Shown here one piece after another: positions 1 to 11,400 of a DNA stretch of 64,000 bases. Source of the stretch: Uloborus plumipes (lineage: Eukaryota; Arthropoda; Arachnida; Araneae; Uloboridae); the NCBI GenBank assembly GCA_038373865.1, contig JAXGGA010002895.1, positions 5,001-69,000 on the forward strand. The letters are read 5' to 3'. Made by a program: the position numbers and the translations under genes. Under the pieces are notes generated by a model. The model saw only the letters and a program-made list of their open reading frames with translations. It was not told the origin of the DNA and searched no databases. How positions within the stretch are numbered: position 1 is the first letter of the stretch; every line of letters starts with the position of its first letter.

Positions 1-933
1 ACAAATATTTTTAATCCTGCAGATTTCATTAATCAGGGTATTGCGAAAAACTTTGATAGAGATGTTTGATTCTTAAGTAATCAGTCTATTAACGTGAAAA
101 TTAAAAGAATGTCTTTTATCATAAAGGTCAATATTCAAATCATTTTCTGTAATAGAGATGTGCAAATCTAGAAAATCTGTTTGTTTAATATTATCATTAG
201 TGTGAACGAGATCAAGACCTGTAGGATATATATTTTTAGAATCGTTATAAAAGGAATGATAGTTGAAAATAATTAGGTCGTCAATATACCTGAATGCCTT
301 AGGGATTGTATAAGTGTAGTTTCTTTCAAAGTAGTGAAAGTATAGATTAGCTAAAACGGAAGAAAAATTGGAACCTTGTGGGATACCCTTAATTTGTAAA
401 AAACAATGCTCGCCGTTAAATATGTAGTTATTGAAAATGCAAAAATTTATTAAATGAAGCCAAAGAGTTTCATTAATGCCAAGTGAGATGCTGTAGTCGT
501 AAAAATAAGACAGAAGAACATCTTTAAGGCTGGATAAGGAGATACTTGTAAAGAGATCTTTAAAGTCAAAAGAAAAAATACAATCGATTTTATTATTTTT
601 CAGGAAATCAAGAACTGATGCGTTATTTTTAATAATCCAAGTATGTTTTTCATCAATAATTTTGTTAAAAAGGTTGTTTAGAATATTTACAAAAATTTTA
701 CCAGGTGACTTCATGTAAGAATTGGATCCACTTGTAATAAAACGAAATTTTATAGGATTTTTGTGGAATTTAGGATAAATGGTGATATATGGAAAGATGA
801 TCTTGTGGTTTTTTATTTGTAGTTTTTTGTTGAGTGCAATAATTTTTTTAGTGATGATGCTATAAGTAGTAGAAACTTTTTTAAAAGTTGAGGAACTTTC
901 AAGTTCTGTATCTAAAAGTTGCAGGTAGAATTT
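1..933 (-). pseudogene. Naiad reverse transcriptase core
   Basis: The frame ending at TAA 73-75 holds the RT core. Numbered from the Met at 1029, it has PKFHKNPIKFRFITSG (86-101), motif A FSFDFKDLF (152-160) with Asp155, motif B GIPQGSNFSSVLANLY (215-230), motif C YIDD at 248-251 with both catalytic aspartates, and a TDFLDL block at 284-289. The first 30 residues of that frame are out-of-phase sequence before the T7 shift at 931-937. After the TAA the same frame continues as ESNISIKVFRNTLINEI to the window edge, so the TAA is a nonsense mutation inside the gene. All catalytic residues survive, but the gene is broken. Confidence 0.85.
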
Positions 934-1732
934 TTTTACCAATAATGGAAAAATTGTTAGCGGCTTTATCAATAGGGGCAATGATAAAATTACTTTGAAA
1001 CTCTTTAATGAGTGGGGTGAAATCAGCAAGTTTAAGCAAATTTTTAATTTTGTAATTCTGGAGAAAATCCTTAAAATAATAATACAGTTTCCACTTCCAT
1101 TCGCAAAAGGCTTCTAAAGGAGTATTATTAGTAATTGAAATTTTTAAAATAAAAGAGTCAAGGTCTTGCAGGAACGATCCTAAAAGGTGTTTTTTATTGG
1201 AATAAAAAATAGGTCTAAATTTAGTGCCCTTGTACATCAGATTACGAAGAGCGATGTTATTAATAATATTAAGATCTCCAGTTACGATATGATTGTGGTT
1301 TTTATCAACATATTTAGAAAAGTTTGTGTTGTCACAAAAGCAGTGTATATTATTTCTAAAAAGATTAACATTTTTGCAGAAGTAATTATAGTTGAAAATT
1401 CTACGACCTAAAGGAATGTCATAACTAAAAGTTGGTTTGATTTGAATGTCTTTAATAGGAAAATATTGAGATAGATTGGAAATGTGTTTATTAAGTTTGA
1501 AATGATCGAAGCAAGGGTTTTTGAATTTGACCAAAAAATAAGATAATTTATAATTCTTTTTGTTGGAAATTGTTGATGTACGACTTTTTAGAATGTCTTT
1601 AAACAGAAGTTCAAAATGAAAATCGGAAAAATTTAATTGACTCAGGTTTAATTCACAAAATTTACTTTGTTTGTCATTAAGTGCGTACAAGAAGTATTTA
1701 AGAGGTATCCAAGAGTAGTCTTTCAAGAAACG
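899..1732 (-). pseudogene. Naiad linker (CxC) and start of RT
   Basis: The 275-codon frame from Met 1726 joins the endonuclease to the RT. At residues 129-131 it has Cys-Phe-Cys followed by HNHIVTGDLNII and the GTKFRP block. A short CxC linker domain of this kind is the diagnostic feature of N-terminal-endonuclease Penelope elements. The frame then reads IIAPIDKAANNFSII and loses phase in the T7 run at 931-937. The correct continuation, KKFYLQLLDTELESS, is in the next frame. The TGA at 899-901 is an out-of-frame consequence of this shift and not a candidate selenocysteine. Spider Naiads are known to encode selenocysteines, but I see no in-frame TGA in the conserved blocks here. Confidence 0.85.
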
Positions 1733-2222
1733 TTTTTCTAAATGTGAAATATGAGACTGGAGCTTGCCAGAATTGTAAGAAATATAACTCGAAAAAATTA
1801 GTTTTTTTGCTTATTTTATGTCCACCACGTTTATGTCTGGAGGTTTTTATATTTGTAGTATGAAAGAGTTCATATGTATTAACATTGGAATTTGAAATTC
1901 TAGAACCATTAAAAAGGTCATTGAGACCGTAGGGGGAAATAGTTTTATGGTATATCATGAGAGAATTTTCTTTTAAGATACGCAAGTCGTAATCCTTTTC
2001 AAAATCAAGAATACTGAAAATAGAAGAGTTAAAACTATGAGTTTGAAAGTGTTGGAATTCCAGATTATAATCTTTTTTTGCAACATAGTTCGCTATATTG
2101 GAGCGATGTAAGTTAGTTCTCATATTTAAATTATTTGGAGTTTGACCTACATATTTGTAATTACAAATTCCGCATTCAATTAAGTAAATAACATCAAAAG
2201 CTTTACAAGCTATAGGAAACTT
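1698..2222 (-). pseudogene. Naiad GIY-YIG endonuclease segment
   Basis: An open frame starts at 2297, but its first 25 or so residues come from the neighbouring MITE and TA-rich DNA, so the element proper begins near 2222. Numbering from the Met at 2297, the GIY-like strand (VIYLIEC) is at about 36-42, the YIG-equivalent is YVGQT at 49-53, Cys42/Cys45 lie between them and His64 with His83/His87 follow. Together these make the CCHH pattern known for Penelope endonucleases. The catalytic-Glu region (LKENSLMIYHKTISPYGLN) follows. The frame ends at TAA 1698-1700, but after removing one base in the T5 run at 1733-1737 it continues as RFLKDYSWIPLKYF into the next segment. The start is lost, so no functional nuclease is expected. 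Confidence 0.85.
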
Positions 2223-2264
2223 TCTTATTATATATTTATATAATATATAATGTATAATATAATA

Positions 2265-2513
2265 TGAAGGGTCAGGGGGGAAAACCACGGTAGTCACATG
2301 TGATTCATTTTGAGAAAAACGAAATTTAAACTTTACGAACTCATAAACTTCCCCAGTATACTTGTTCTAAAATGACAATAATACATGGACTAGTGTTTTT
2401 TCACGAATATTGCATATACTAAACGAAATTATACTTATTTTTCTAACAGGTGGTAGCATCAGTTTAAATTCAACAAAAAGTGGACTACCGTGGTTTTTCC
2501 CCCTGACCCTTCA
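2265..2513. mobile_element. TA-flanked MITE with about 33-bp TIRs
   Basis: The left end TGAAGGGTCAGGGGGG continues as AAAACCACGGTAGTC. The right end is its reverse complement with one length difference in the G/A runs. TA dinucleotides at 2263-2264 and 2514-2515 fit a Tc1/mariner-type target-site duplication. The 249-bp interior has no ORF. It directly abuts the TA-rich 5' junction of the Naiad copy. Confidence 0.8.
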
Positions 2514-2515
2514 TA

Positions 2516-5500
2516 AATAAAAAAATTCATATGATGAAATAATGTTTCGTTACACTAACAATAAACAAATACCAAAAAATAATAATGGGAATCTTAATGT
2601 AAGAAAGTTTCATTCTAAAAAATCTCAAATATCCTTCATCGCCTTTTTCTAGAAACTAACATTTTTGACTTAAGCCCTTTTAGAACCAAGCCACAGATAT
2701 ATACAAACAAACCCAGATGTGAAACTGACAAAAGCGTATTAAAAATAACTCAATTGTAGAACGATGCCCTTATTAAACGACTTAATGACATAATATTTGG
2801 CTCACATAACTCAATGTCTGAATTATTGCAAAGCTACCTATCCAACGAACAAGATTATTCCTAATTCCACATTTACCTCAACATTTAACAGCAATATTAT
2901 CCTCATTAAAGCTAATTTACCCATAACTATTGCTCCGAATTACATCCCATTTCAATAATCACTTGACTTTTACCAGAAAGCCTTCGGGCTACAGTCATTC
3001 CATCGCCCAGCACTAAAACTGATTCTCCACAGAAAATGTCTGTGCAACATCAGAAGCGCAGATGGAACTACTAAGCAGTTATTAATGATGGCCGCAGGAG
3101 AGATTGGCTTTGGTATATGACGTGCCCGATAAATGACGTTCCATCTATTTGCTGAAGTATAAGCCAGAATCGAGAAAAGTTCTGTCTGGATGTTCTCTTC
3201 TGTTTGTTCATGAAATTAAGCTGATTGTTAGTTGGTTAAGTTGATAGTTAGTACAGTTATTTAGGGTAGTTTTGAGCCAGGCAGGAGAACTTACCGCCAG
3301 TTCTCTTCCTCATTTCTAAGACAAATACTACTGGAAAAGCACATATTTTCGCAAGCCCGTTTAAAACGTCAAAAATTTAAGCAGCGCAAAATATGTTTGA
3401 ATTTGTTATAAAAATTTTATTAAATGCAAAATTAGTGAAATTTTAACCCAAAAAAAAGAGGAAACATTGTCTACGTCGGAGGTCAAGTTACCAGAGTAGC
3501 ACGATACATCCGCCACTCTTTATTCCAAAATCAGTCATCAGTTCCTCTCCGTTATTCCACTATTTTATTCCCTCCTTCAGAGATGATGCAGATCTCGTAA
3601 CTTGACCTTTCCGTCTTTTGGGAAGTTCATTTAAAAAAAGGAATGTAATTGTTGGAGCGCATTTGAGCTTGAATACCATAAGAAAGTAACCAAACTCAAT
3701 TCAGAACCAAGTGCACCTATTACCCCTAAAAACAGTTAACCTTGTGAAGGTCATAGCTCACCGTTTCAGAGGTGAACTATACTACTAATGTAACAAATAT
3801 TTGCTTATTTACTCATTTATCAAGAAAAATATTTTTGAAAATCAAACATTGAAATTTATTTTTCCTCCACATTCCTTGACATCGAACACCATAACACGTA
3901 ATTATAATGATTGAGTAAAATACCTTTGTGCTGAAAAGTACATTAAAGCTGCTCAACATTTTATAGTTATAATATTTTGCAATTTTGTGCTATAAAGCAT
4001 TGAAAAACCTTAATTTAATTATAATGGACAGGCTTAAAAATCACAAGATTGATTTACCTCCAAAACAAGGGTACTTTTATTTGACAATATTACTTTTAAA
4101 AAGGCCACTTACCCAAAACATAGGAAAAAATATATAGCAATTATGTTGTCTTCCTTTCTACGAGCTGAGAAAATTGTTCTCTGGAGATTGTTCCAAGAAA
4201 CACAGAGCAGGGGAGCTAAAAACCGTAGTTCAGCAATATCATTCCCCAGACAACCATCAGAACAACGATTTCAGGATCATCTTTCAAGAAACAAAAACTT
4301 TGCTTCACGTTTGCTCGTTTATTATTTCCAGATTGCAAAAACAAGAGGTTAATAGTTTTTTGGCAATCTAAAAACGGGTGCAGTTGTTGGTTTCAAGTAT
4401 GAAAAAAAGTTGACTTATACTTTTATTCTCTAAAATGGAAAATTAAGAAGACTTTTGCATTCATCTACTGGACCACTGGATCAGGGAATAAGTCACCTAA
4501 TGTGGACACCCCCCTCACTACATCATTTTATGCCTTATTAAGATGTTTAATAACTCGAAAAAATGGATGCATGTACGGGAGTGAAAAGTAATGAACTCTA
4601 ATTGCAAAAATTTCGCTTTACACAGGGCAACAAAACTATACTAAACTACAAAAATATGGCGAAAAAAATAATTGCACTTTTAGTTTGTTGAGAACAGAGA
4701 ACCATGGCGCTCCCACGGGGGAGCTAAGTGGCCTAATCCCCTCCCAGAAGTTGAACCAAGGACCTTAGAGAAAACCCCATTTTACAGAGATTAATTTTCA
4801 AGCCTCGACGATTTTAAGAGTTCATTCTTTTGGAATCTTGTTAAAATCGTCAAATTGACGCCTTATTTTTTCACCAGTTTGGCAATTTGTTGCAAGTCGG
4901 CGTATAATTGCGACAAAAATGGTGAAGATATACAGCAGCGAAGTGGTAACCGATTTTTGACCATCCTAAAAAAAAGCTTCACCTCTTATAAATGATAAGA
5001 GCCCTAGAAATTTACCGCGGATTGCAAAGAGAATTTTGAGAAGGGTTCATACCATTTCCAGAGCATTGCGATCGACTCTCTAACATGTTATCCCACAATG
5101 GCAGAAGGTAGTCGAAAATGATGGCCGCCAGGTTTCAAGAAATATTTTTTGTCACCGTAAAAGTATAGTAAATGTGAATCACATTTAAAAACGCCTTCTG
5201 GTGGGGAAAATTTGAAATATTTTTTCATTCGCCTGGAACAAATTCTGATAATTCATCAATTTTTGTACAACATTTCGTTCAGTTCTCGGCAATAGTTTCG
5301 CCGCTAGACAATTTTAAAGAAGCTTCACTTAGTTATAGCCGCCCTGTATTTAGATCTTTTTAGAACTTTTCAAAAAGAGAATTTTAATTTTTACATTGAA
5401 TCACATTTCAACTTTGAAAAAAAGAAAAAAAAAAAAAAAAACTGAAAATTGTGTAAGGAGGAAGTTCTTACAGGACTTAAAATTTTTTTGCTAAATACCA

Positions 5501-6640
5501 GTTCAGCTTTTTTTTCTTTTTTTTTTAACTCCTGAAGCCCCCACATATGTGCAATTTTTACAGTAAACTTGAAATCATTACTGCCAGCTGCAAATGCGTT
5601 TTTTCACACAGAATTGAAGGGCTTGGATGAAGGGGCTATGATACATTTAAAACAAAAAGAACACTCTGGATAATGGTAAGCAATGGATACATGTAAGCAA
5701 ATAAAACTTTGTACATCAAAAAGTAGATCTCAATAGACCAATTTCATACGCACGCTAACGACAAAACCAGGAAACTTTAATTACTCGCAATTCTTGTTTT
5801 GTCACATAACCCCTTCATTTCCCAAGCCCTTCAATTGTCATTAGCACTTTCTCTCATCCGGCGCAGGGTTGAGGGACTTTTTACTATTTACTTTTAAGCC
5901 ACTTTTCCATTGGCAAGGTTCAAAACAGTATAGACAGTTGCACAGCACATCAAATTATTCTATACACACTTGATAAAGCTGGGATTCAAAATATTGTGGT
6001 CAATCTTCAAACTTTCCCCATCCAAATGCATTCATCGAAATACTTGATAAAAATTTTCATAAATATTATTTAAAAAAGATATCTCCTAGCAACGAAAATT
6101 ATTCACTTGACAGAAAACAAAATTTCGAGGAACCCATATCTTGCCATTTTTCCATTTAGGGCGAAGATAGGCGTATCAAGAACAAACCCACAGCATCCTT
6201 CCAAATAATAAATATGTAAATAAATGCACGTCGTCTTTTTAGACGCCATTTTTGAAAATATATTGTATGCTCGGGTTTTCTGTTTCGCTGTGGAGGGACT
6301 GAACAACCACATAGGTCTCGAGTTTCAGGTAGGATGGAGCGTTGCAATTCTTCCTCGACAAGAATTGTAGATCAATAATGGTAAGAAGGCAAAAGGAATA
6401 CGCAAATCTTACTTTGAAATTTCATTCAGCGGAAACATGCTTTTTTTCCCCGGTTTTATCAAAATGTGAGCATTTCTCGATTTACGTCCGATTTATTCAG
6501 TAGTTCAGAATATTTTACACATTTTGGAAATGATCTACTACATTTAGTTGTGCATGTATAAGTTTCGGTTTTTAAATTCGGTGTTTGCTTGTTGTCTTGA
6601 AATAAGAAAAATATTTTTGATAGCAATTTAAAGTATAAAA
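2516..6640. other. Unassigned AT-rich DNA
   Basis: I found no convincing exon or complete element here. A segment at about 2690-2765 (minus) matches repeats at about 16610-16690 and 26935-27010, recognisable by a TTTCACATGTGGGTTTGTTTG-like stretch. Homopolymer A and T runs lie at 5410-5440 and 5507-5525. Open frames at 4143-4371 and 6103-6347 have no recognisable domain and are treated as chance. Confidence 0.5.
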
Positions 6641-6644
6641 TCTA

Positions 6645-6690
6645 CTAGCAGTACCCGCACGGCGATGCCTGTGCAATAAATGTGAAGGAA
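6645..6690 (-). mobile_element. Helitron-type 3' terminus
   Basis: On the minus strand the sequence ends CATCGCCGTGCGGGTACTGC then CTAG followed by T. This gives a GC-rich hairpin-capable tail, terminal CTAG and a T at the insertion point, as expected for Helitron 3' ends. The matching 5' TC end was not found. The SINE at 6890-7168 may have inserted inside this element. Confidence 0.5.
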
Positions 6691-6889
6691 GTCAATTGAA
6701 TAAATTTCAATTCACTCCTACCCTCTGAAGTGAAATTATTATATTCTTTAATTCAATGTGCTCCACGACCTTTTTATTTCATTACATTTGGCCCCGAAGG
6801 CGCGGGAGAAGTTGATGAGAATGGATGCAGAGTCAAAACGTTAAAATGCTGTTTTCGGCGTAATCATCCAAAATAACTACATTTCACAC

Positions 6890-7168
6890 TCCAGGGTTCC
6901 CCGTACCTACCACAGCTTTGTGGTTTAACCGGGATAGGGCCCTGAAGAGCGCTTTGTTCTTAATTTTGAACCAGAACCTAGGGTCGAGCAAACCCTAGGT
7001 CCAGCACCCCCAGAGGTATCGTTTCACTTGGAAGACTTTGTGACCACGACATTTTTAACGCCTCCCAGCCACCATTAATCAAGACGGTGGATCTTTGATC
7101 GGCTGGGATCGAACCCGGGTCCCTCCGGACACGAGTCCGATGCCTTACCGATCGGGCCACCACGGCCC
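6890..7168 (-). mobile_element. tRNA-derived SINE
   Basis: The minus-strand head starts GGGCCGTGGTGGCC and carries an A-box-like element (7143-7159) and a perfect B box GGTTCGATCCC (7105-7115). These are spaced as in a tRNA, then followed by about 200 bp of unrelated body with a palindrome around ACCTAGGGTTTGCTCGACCC. The extended non-tRNA body argues for a SINE and against a functional tRNA gene. The 61-codon frame across it is fortuitous. Confidence 0.7.
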
Positions 7169-7561
7169 TTCCGAAATAACTACATTGTTAGTCACATATG
7201 ATGCATTTTTAGATGTTCTGGGCTAAAAAAAAATTTGAAAATAAGTTCGTAAAAATCTCAAAAATCAGCACTTTTTCCAAACTTCAACGCGACTGCGGCA
7301 GAACAAGAAATTGACTAAAAAAAATTCGAATTTTTTATGTGCACTTTGCTTCCCCAATGGCACTTTTTCCGCACTCCGCATTATCGAAATAAAAAAAAAA
7401 AGTCATTTTCGGCCCAGCATTCGTGTATTTTATCATTCGGTAAAAATGAAACTTCATTCGGCAAGTTCATAATTTCCACCCTCCCAAAAATTTCAGTTCG
7501 GGGTGCCCCTGATAACAGCAACTCGCAAGGGTGTCCATCCCTCCCAAGATCAATGGCGCAA

Positions 7562-7980
7562 ATTCCCCCCCCCCCCCCCCCCCAATTTTTCACAACCCTC
7601 TAGTGCTTTTTATTTTTATTTTTACCCTTCTTTTTTATTTTATTTATTTTTTTAAATGTTTTTTTTTTAATATTTATTTATTTTTTTGAATATTATTTAT
7701 TTATTATTTTAAATATTATTTTTTTTTAAATTTATTATTAATTCTCTAAAAGTACTAATTATGCGTAGAACAGAATCGCTTTTTTCCTCTTCCAGACATT
7801 CTAAGCACACTCACACACACAAAATAAATAAACAAATAAATAATAATAATAGAGAAATTAAAGACCTAATTTAAATTAAAAATATTAACAAATGAACAAT
7901 TTTTATTAAAAAAATCAGTAAATAATTTAAATAATAAGTAAAAAAAAATTAGTTTTAAAAAATCCCCCCAAAAATTTTGA
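7562..7980. repeat. Poly-C tract and low-complexity T/A-rich DNA
   Basis: A run of about 18 C at 7566-7583 is followed by long T-rich and (TTTA)-like stretches to about 7980. No gene is seen. Confidence 0.8.
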
Positions 7981-8400
7981 TGGCGCAACTTGCGCCATAA
8001 TCCCCTCCTGTAGGCACCCCTAGCTACTCGACAGTCCCAAGCCTCATATCACAACATGGCAATCAATTTCGATTAACCAAGTTCAACTTATCTCAAATGG
8101 AAGTAGACGCACTAAGTCGCTGCTCAGAAACTAGGCATTAATCTTTGTGAGAGCCCTCTGATTCGAACCCAGATATTTCCACCGCAATCGGTCAATTCCT
8201 TTCGCCGGAACGTTTATTCATTATTTTCCTCAGACGTCGAAGCGTCTGCTGTCGGCGGCACTGCTTTGGCGGTAATTAACGACCGGCGGAAATTAGACGT
8301 CAATCTCGACGTCCGGGGATGATCGCCCAAACGATACGTCAAGTGCATTATTCCCTTGTTGACTCATGTTTATTTTTATGGTTCTCCCGAAGTGCCTTTA

Positions 8401-11400
8401 TAGTCTAGTCAATAAAGGGTTTGAAAAAACAAAAAAACATGCAGTTTTGCAAATTGGCACACAGGTACAGGAAGGTCTCCTGATGAACATACTAAAAGTC
8501 CCCGGTGGTGAGGGGGGAGCTCGCAGCGTCACCTGGTGTTTTATGGGTGTTTTTTCAGTTTTCGTCTTATATCTCAAAAACTATTTACTTTCGAGAAAAA
8601 ATGTCAATTTATGAATTAAAGATCATAAAATTATCTTTAAAACGCTTTTTTAGTTTTTATTATAGCTATAATAGTTGCCGAGATATTGAACTTCAAAGTT
8701 GGTTAATTTTTTAAAAAAAAACTATTTTTTCCATCTTTTCTATTTTTGGAGCCGCCTCAGCGATTAATTTGATATGATTCTTTTCTTTTTTCGACCTGAA
8801 GTAGTACAGGTCATTAAGGCGATTTGATTTCTTGAAACGGGGAGGCAGGTTGGAGAGGAAGGAGGCGAGGAATGAAGGAGGACTAAAATATGTGCTTGTT
8901 CACTATTTTTCCCTCTACCATAGTTCAGCAAACGAAGGCCCTAAATAAGGGTGAAAAAATAATAATATAGTTATAAAAATTGGCACACACGTGCAAAAAG
9001 GGCTCCTGATGAACGTACTGAAAGTCCTCGGTGGCAGGGGGTAAACTCGCAGGACCACCTGGTGTTTTAAGTGTGTTTGTTCAGTTTTCGTCTTATATCT
9101 CAAAAACTATTTAATTTCGAGAAAAAATGTCAGTTAATGAATTAAAGATCATAAAATTATCTTTAAAACGCTTTTTTAGTTTTTATTATAGCTATAATAG
9201 TTGCTGAGACATTGAACTTTAAAGTTTGTCAATTTTTGAAAAAACAGCTATTTTTCCCCTCTTTTCTATTTTTGGAGCTGCCTCAGTAATTAATTTGATA
9301 TGATTAGTTTCTTTTTTCGACCTGAAGTAGTACAGGTCATTAAGGCGATTTGATTTCTTGTTAACGGGGAGGCAGGTTGGAGAGGAAGGAGGCGAGGAAT
9401 TAAGGAAGACAAAAATATGTGCAAGTGTACTTTTCACTATTTTTCCCTTTACCATAGTTCAGCAAACGAAGACCCTAAATAAAGATGAAAAAATAATAAT
9501 ATAGTTATAAAAATTGGCACATACGTGCAAAAAGGGCTCCTGATGAACGTACTAAAAGTCCTTGGTGGCAGGGGGTGAGCTCGCAGCGCCACTAGGGATT
9601 TTGGGTACGTTTTTTCAGTTTTCGTCTTATATCCCAAAAACTATGCATTCGCCAGCAAAATCATCAATTGGTAAATTAAAAAACATAAAAATACCTTTAA
9701 AAAGAATGGTTTAGTATCTTATAACTGAAATAGATGGAATCGATTTGATATTTAATTTCTAAGCTCGTGAGATTTTGAAAACATATCTTTTTCTTTTCTT
9801 CTTTCTTTATTTTTTGGACTGCGAAAGGTACATTAATCACTTTTTTTTTAATTTCGATAGTGCTGTGCTATTTAAGTCAACTAAGGTCCAAGAAGACCTT
9901 AAATCATGTTAGAAATAAAACGTATACCTTTCTGCGAAAAGGATTAAATTTGAAGGAAACATGCCGTGCCACAAGAAAACTTTCTTTCCAATTCCACGAA
10001 CAAAATTAGATTAATAAAGATGATCGCAGAAAAAAAAGAGTTCCGTTTGTGTGATGATGACGCTGATGCCATGATAATTCGAACCTCTTTGGAAAACTCT
10101 CTCTCTGAAAAAGTTTTGTTGTCGTAGGTAAAGACGTTGATCTTCTTGTTTTATTAATAGTTTTGACTCTAAGTAATAATAATATTCTTTTCCTTAAACC
10201 AGGCAAGATAAAGTGAGCACCAAGATTTTTTGTTCACAAGAATTACAAAATACTTGCAAGTTCAAAGATCAAATTCTCTTCCTCCATGCTTTCTCCGGCT
10301 GCGACACAGTATCAACTACGTATAACAAAGGCAAAGACATTCATAAAGTTGTTGAAAAAAAATCAATCGTTGGGATACGTTCCGGAAGTGTTCTCAAACC
10401 CCCTTTACACCCCAGAGCAGGAAGCGGGGGCAGGCCAATTATTTTTCTTGGCCTTACATGGGCTCCAGTAAACGTAACTTCTCTGAATGAACAGACATTT
10501 ACATCTTTTCAGAGAGCAGCATGAAAAATAAAACCAGATGTTTCCTTCCCACCTACTGAAAATGCCGCAAACTTTCATTCATTTAGAGTTTATCACCAGA
10601 TTCAAAAGTGGTTGGTGAGATTACTTGCACCCAATGCTTGGGGATGGAAAAAAGCCGGTCCATCAAGGAAACCTATAACAACTTCAAGGCTTCTCCTGAC
10701 TCCATTCTCTTCATGATTTTTTGTTCATACACGAAAGTATATGGTACAAGATGCGGCTGCAGAAAATCAAGGATAAACTGCAGCATTGCTTGCATAAACT
10801 GCCCGGGTATCTGCCATGACGGCTCAAAATTAGATATCACATTAAATGAACAGTCAGACGACGAAAGTACCCATTTAACTTAAGTTACAATGTCATTTTT
10901 ATATTAGTTTATATTTATTCTACATCTGTTCACTTTTATCATTTCACTTGTATTATTCTTTTTTCTTTTTTTTTAATGTTTGGACTTTTGTATCATTATT
11001 TTTATTATTTATCCTTTTCGCAGAAGGGTATACGTTTTATTTCTAATATGATTTAAGGTCTTCTTGGACCTTAGTTGACTTAAATAGCACAGAACTATCG
11101 AAATTTAAGAAAAAAGTGATTAATATTCCTTTCGCAGTCCCAAAAAAATAAAGAAAGAAGAAAAGAAAACGATAGGTTTTCAAAATCTCACGAGTTGAGA
11201 AATTAAATATCAAGTCGATTCCATATATTTCAGTTATAAGATACTAAACCATTCTTTTTAAAGGTATTTTTATGTTCTTCAATTTACCAATTGATGATTT
11301 TGCTGATGAATGCGTAGTTTTTGAGATGTAAGACGAAAACTGAAAAAAAACGCACCCAAAATCCCTGGTGGCGCTGCGAGCTCACCCCCTACCACCGAGG

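Larger units (their letters stand above)
1..2222 (-). mobile_element. Naiad-like Penelope retroelement, truncated and broken
   Basis: Read on the minus strand the order is GIY-YIG endonuclease, linker with a CxC motif, reverse transcriptase. This permuted order is what is known for the Naiad clade of Penelope-like elements, whereas canonical Penelope carries the endonuclease after the RT. The coding sequence is split over three frames by two single-base shifts at homopolymers (T5 at 1733-1737 and T7 at 931-937 on the plus strand) and by an in-frame TAA at 73-75, after which the same frame stays open to base 1. The 5' end is lost near 2222, where it joins a TA-rich microsatellite. The 3' part runs off the left edge. 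It is an inactive copy. Confidence 0.85.

Noticed and set aside
899..901. TGA in the Naiad frame as a selenocysteine codon
   Set aside because: It is read only after the frameshift at 931-937 and is not in the frame of the conserved RT blocks.
3270..3345. Possible splice donor (GCG/GTAAGTTC, minus) as an exon
   Set aside because: No convincing acceptor or coding frame of useful length.
7095..7168. Possible tRNA gene (minus strand)
   Set aside because: Good A/B boxes, but a long SINE body follows and the cloverleaf is imperfect.
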